Shown here piece by piece: positions 62,214 to 64,000 of a stretch of DNA of 64,000 nt. A program made the position numbers and the translations under genes. This DNA comes from Vibrio lentus (GTDB lineage: Bacteria > Pseudomonadota > Gammaproteobacteria > Enterobacterales > Vibrionaceae), in contig NZ_JAUFQE010000002.1 in NCBI RefSeq assembly GCF_030409755.1, forward strand, positions 2,542,001 through 2,606,000, read 5' to 3'. The first letter of the stretch is position 1, and every line of letters starts with the position of its first letter. The notes under the pieces were generated by a model. That model was given only the letters and a program-made list of their open reading frames with translations. It did no database searches and was not told the DNA's origin.

Positions 62214-62918
62214 ATGAGTAGTATTCAACAAAATATCGAACAAATCACCTCACAGATTCGTAGTGCTGAGCAAAAGTGCGGACGAGCTCCAGAGTCCGTG
62301 CAACTTTTAGCCGTCAGTAAAACTAAACCTATTGATGCGATTCTAGAAGCCGCACTCGGAGGCCAAGTTGCCTTTGGTGAAAACTATGTTCAAGAAGGTG
62401 TCGATAAAGTAAAACACTTTTCAGAACAACATTCTAACCTAAATTTAGAATGGCATTTTATTGGCCCAATTCAATCCAATAAAACCCGCCCTATCGCAGA
62501 AAGCTTCCAGTGGGTGCATTCTGTCGATCGCGATAAAATCGCGCAAAGGCTTAATGATCAACGACCAAACGAACTTCCACCTCTACAAGTACTCATTCAA
62601 GTGAACACGAGTGGTGAAGATTCGAAATCAGGAACGTCAGAAGAGACAGTTTTTGCACTCGCAGAGTTGATTTCATCGCTCCCCAACCTCACCTTAAGAG
62701 GATTGATGTCGATTCCTGCAAACGTATCTGACTATCAATCTCAGCTTAATGCATTTTCTCAACTGGCGGATCTTAAAGGCAAGCTAGCCGTGAAGTATCC
62801 AAACATAGATACCCTTTCGATGGGTATGAGTGGTGATATGGATGCAGCAGTTGAGGCTGGTAGCACCATGGTTCGTATTGGAACGGCTATCTTCGGAGCT
62901 CGTGATTACGCGAAATAG
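62214..62918 (+). CDS. yggS: PLP homeostasis protein YggS (PLPBP)
   Basis: Pyridoxal-phosphate-binding protein that balances cellular B6. It is 234 residues. The PLP lysine lies in LLAVSKTKPIDAI. FGENYVQEGVDK, WHFIGPIQSNKTRPI and TLSMGMSGDMDAAVEAGSTMVRIG are diagnostic. It leads a unit with proC and yggT, the conserved order. It is divergent from pilT, 26 bases away. Confidence 0.96.
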   Translation: MSSIQQNIEQITSQIRSAEQKCGRAPESVQLLAVSKTKPIDAILEAALGGQVAFGENYVQEGVDKVKHFSEQHSNLNLEWHFIGPIQSNKTRPIAESFQWVHSVDRDKIAQRLNDQRPNELPPLQVLIQVNTSGEDSKSGTSEETVFALAELISSLPNLTLRGLMSIPANVSDYQSQLNAFSQLADLKGKLAVKYPNIDTLSMGMSGDMDAAVEAGSTMVRIGTAIFGARDYAK

Positions 62919-63018
62919 CGACGGCAAGCAGCAAGAAATAGCTACAGCAAGCAACGAAAAATACAGTATTGATACCGCTTCGCTTCAACCGCGCAGCGAC
63001 ACGCTCAGGATTTTATAT

Positions 63019-63837
63019 ATGGAACATAAGAACATCGCCTTTATTGGGGCGGGAAATATGGTTCGCTCGATTGTAGCGGGCTTAGTGGCGAGTGGTTACC
63101 CAGCGCAAAAGATTACTGCAACAGCGCCTTCAGACACCAGAAGACTGCCGTTAGAGCAAGAGTACGGCATCAATACCACCAGCGATAATATTGCCGCAGC
63201 AGAGCAAGCAGACGTTGTTGTACTATCAGTGAAGCCACAAATGATGGCTGATGTATGCAAACCCTTACAAAGCATCGACTTTAGCAACAAACTGGTTATC
63301 TCAATTGCCGCGGGTATTAATGCGAATCGACTCAATGAGATGTTAAACTGCCAGCTAAACCTTGTACGTGTTATGCCAAACACGCCATCACTGCTTGGTA
63401 AAGGGATGAGTGGCCTTTATGCTGACTCAATGGTTAGTCAAGGTGATAAAGAGTTCGCTTCTCAGTTAATGCAAGCCGTAGGTCAAGTAAGCTGGGTTAA
63501 ACAAGAGTCTGGTATCAACAACATCATTGCGGCAGCAGGTAGTGCTCCGGCTTACTTCTTCCTGTTTATGGAGGCGATGCAAGCTGAAGCAGTTAACCAA
63601 GGTTTTGACCAAGAAACCGCTCGTAAATTAGTGCAGCAATCTGCATTAGGCGCGGCAGAGATGGTAGTAGCAAATCCAAATACTGAATTATCAACACTGC
63701 GTGAACAAGTGACTTCAAAAGGCGGAACGACCGCAGAAGCATTGCGCACGTTTAACGACCATCAACTATCTGACATCGTAGCGAAAGCCATGCAATCGGC
63801 GGTTGCTCGAGCTGAAGAGATGGAAAAACTGTTTTAA
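63019..63837 (+). CDS. proC: Pyrroline-5-carboxylate reductase
   Basis: Last step of proline synthesis. It is 272 residues from MEHKNIAFIGAGNMVRSIVA, with AGGA eight bases upstream. The NADPH fold FIGAGNM, VVVLSVKPQMM, RVMPNTPSLLGKGMSGLY and the signature ending VTSKGGTTAEALRTF are present. The 63 codons open upstream overlap yggS and are not conserved. Confidence 0.96.
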   Translation: MEHKNIAFIGAGNMVRSIVAGLVASGYPAQKITATAPSDTRRLPLEQEYGINTTSDNIAAAEQADVVVLSVKPQMMADVCKPLQSIDFSNKLVISIAAGINANRLNEMLNCQLNLVRVMPNTPSLLGKGMSGLYADSMVSQGDKEFASQLMQAVGQVSWVKQESGINNIIAAAGSAPAYFFLFMEAMQAEAVNQGFDQETARKLVQQSALGAAEMVVANPNTELSTLREQVTSKGGTTAEALRTFNDHQLSDIVAKAMQSAVARAEEMEKLF

Positions 63838-63914
63838 TACTAGTTACAAGTACAAAAGCATTGTGTCGTTCGGGTGATACCTAAGCGGCAAGTAAATCCG
63901 AAAAAGGAAACAAT

Positions 63915-64000
63915 ATGAATTCGATGAGCTTTCTGATCTCGACCGTTTTTGATCTTTACATCATGGTTGTGATCTTGCGTATCTGGCTACAAGCATCACG
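63915..64000 (+). CDS. yggT: YggT family membrane protein (partial, N-terminal)
   Basis: Only the first 28 codons are inside the window (MNSMSFLISTVFDLYIMVVI then LRIWLQAS). The hydrophobic YggT/CCB3-like first helix and the LRxWLQ motif are recognisable. The yggS-proC-yggT order supports the call. A GGA ribosome site precedes the ATG. The function is unsettled; in E. coli it has been linked to osmotic shock resistance. Confidence 0.88.
   Translation, partial: MNSMSFLISTVFDLYIMVVILRIWLQAS

Noticed and set aside
62919..63018. Imperfect 22-bp duplication (GGCAAGCAGCAAGAAATAGC-like) between yggS and proC
   Set aside because: Only two diverged copies in a 100-bp spacer. Too weak to separate from chance.

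Overview
This window is ordinary core chromosome of a Vibrio. The gene blocks recA-pncC-mutS-rpoS, the rpoS-nlpD-pcm-surE-truD-ispF-ispD-ftsB operon, rpoE-rseABC-lepA-lepB-rnc-era-recO-pdxJ-acpS, zapA-6S RNA-fau-rpiA-serA, and argP-argO-mscS-fbaA-pgk-epd-tkt-metK, together with type IV pilus pilT/pilU beside yggS-proC-yggT, match the gammaproteobacterial plan in its Vibrio arrangement. Protein sequences look Vibrio-like, possibly the Splendidus group, but I cannot fix a species without a search. I see no rRNA, tRNA, CRISPR array, prophage, insertion sequence or foreign-looking island.

Layout. 1-4000: recA (5' part only, LexA-controlled), pncC, and mutS on the opposite strand. 4100-10100: a long minus-strand run from ftsB to rpoS that links division, isoprenoid, RNA modification, stationary-phase and cell-wall functions. 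10300-14350: eno, pyrG and mazG. 14330-14665: a repeat-rich gap. 14666-21300: relA, rlmD and the barA/varS hybrid kinase. 21500-30850: acpS, pdxJ, recO, era, rnc, lepB, lepA and the sigma-E operon. 31200-36000: nadB, ygfX-sdhE, ygfZ, a YbaK-family deacylase and a ytfK homologue behind an unusual leader. 36100-40530: ubiI, ubiH, ygfB, then zapA, 6S RNA and fau. 40600-54100: central metabolism (rpiA, serA, fbaA, pgk, epd, tkt, metK) with yggE, argP, argO and mscS. 54450-60000: a DUF2189 membrane protein, sprT, endA, rsmE, gshB, yqgE, ruvX and a small lipoprotein. 60026-64000: pilU, pilT, yggS, proC and the start of yggT.

Functional themes: stress control is concentrated here. RecA/LexA (SOS), RpoS, RpoE with RseA/B/C, RelA and a YtfK homologue (ppGpp), MazG, 6S RNA and BarA all lie within 64 kb. 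Glycolysis and the pentose phosphate pathway are also well represented (eno, fbaA, pgk, epd, tkt, rpiA), and pdxJ and epd both serve vitamin B6 synthesis.

I found no clearly new multi-gene system. The points most worth checking are: a one-base disruption in an A8 tract at the start of era; LacI/PurR-type operator-like motifs ahead of tkt, fbaA and rpiA, with three copies exactly 20 bp apart at rpiA; a possible 53-codon leader ORF ending inside a hairpin just upstream of ytfK; and a relA-mazG gap carrying two palindromic repeat elements, one with inverted ends like a small non-autonomous transposable element.
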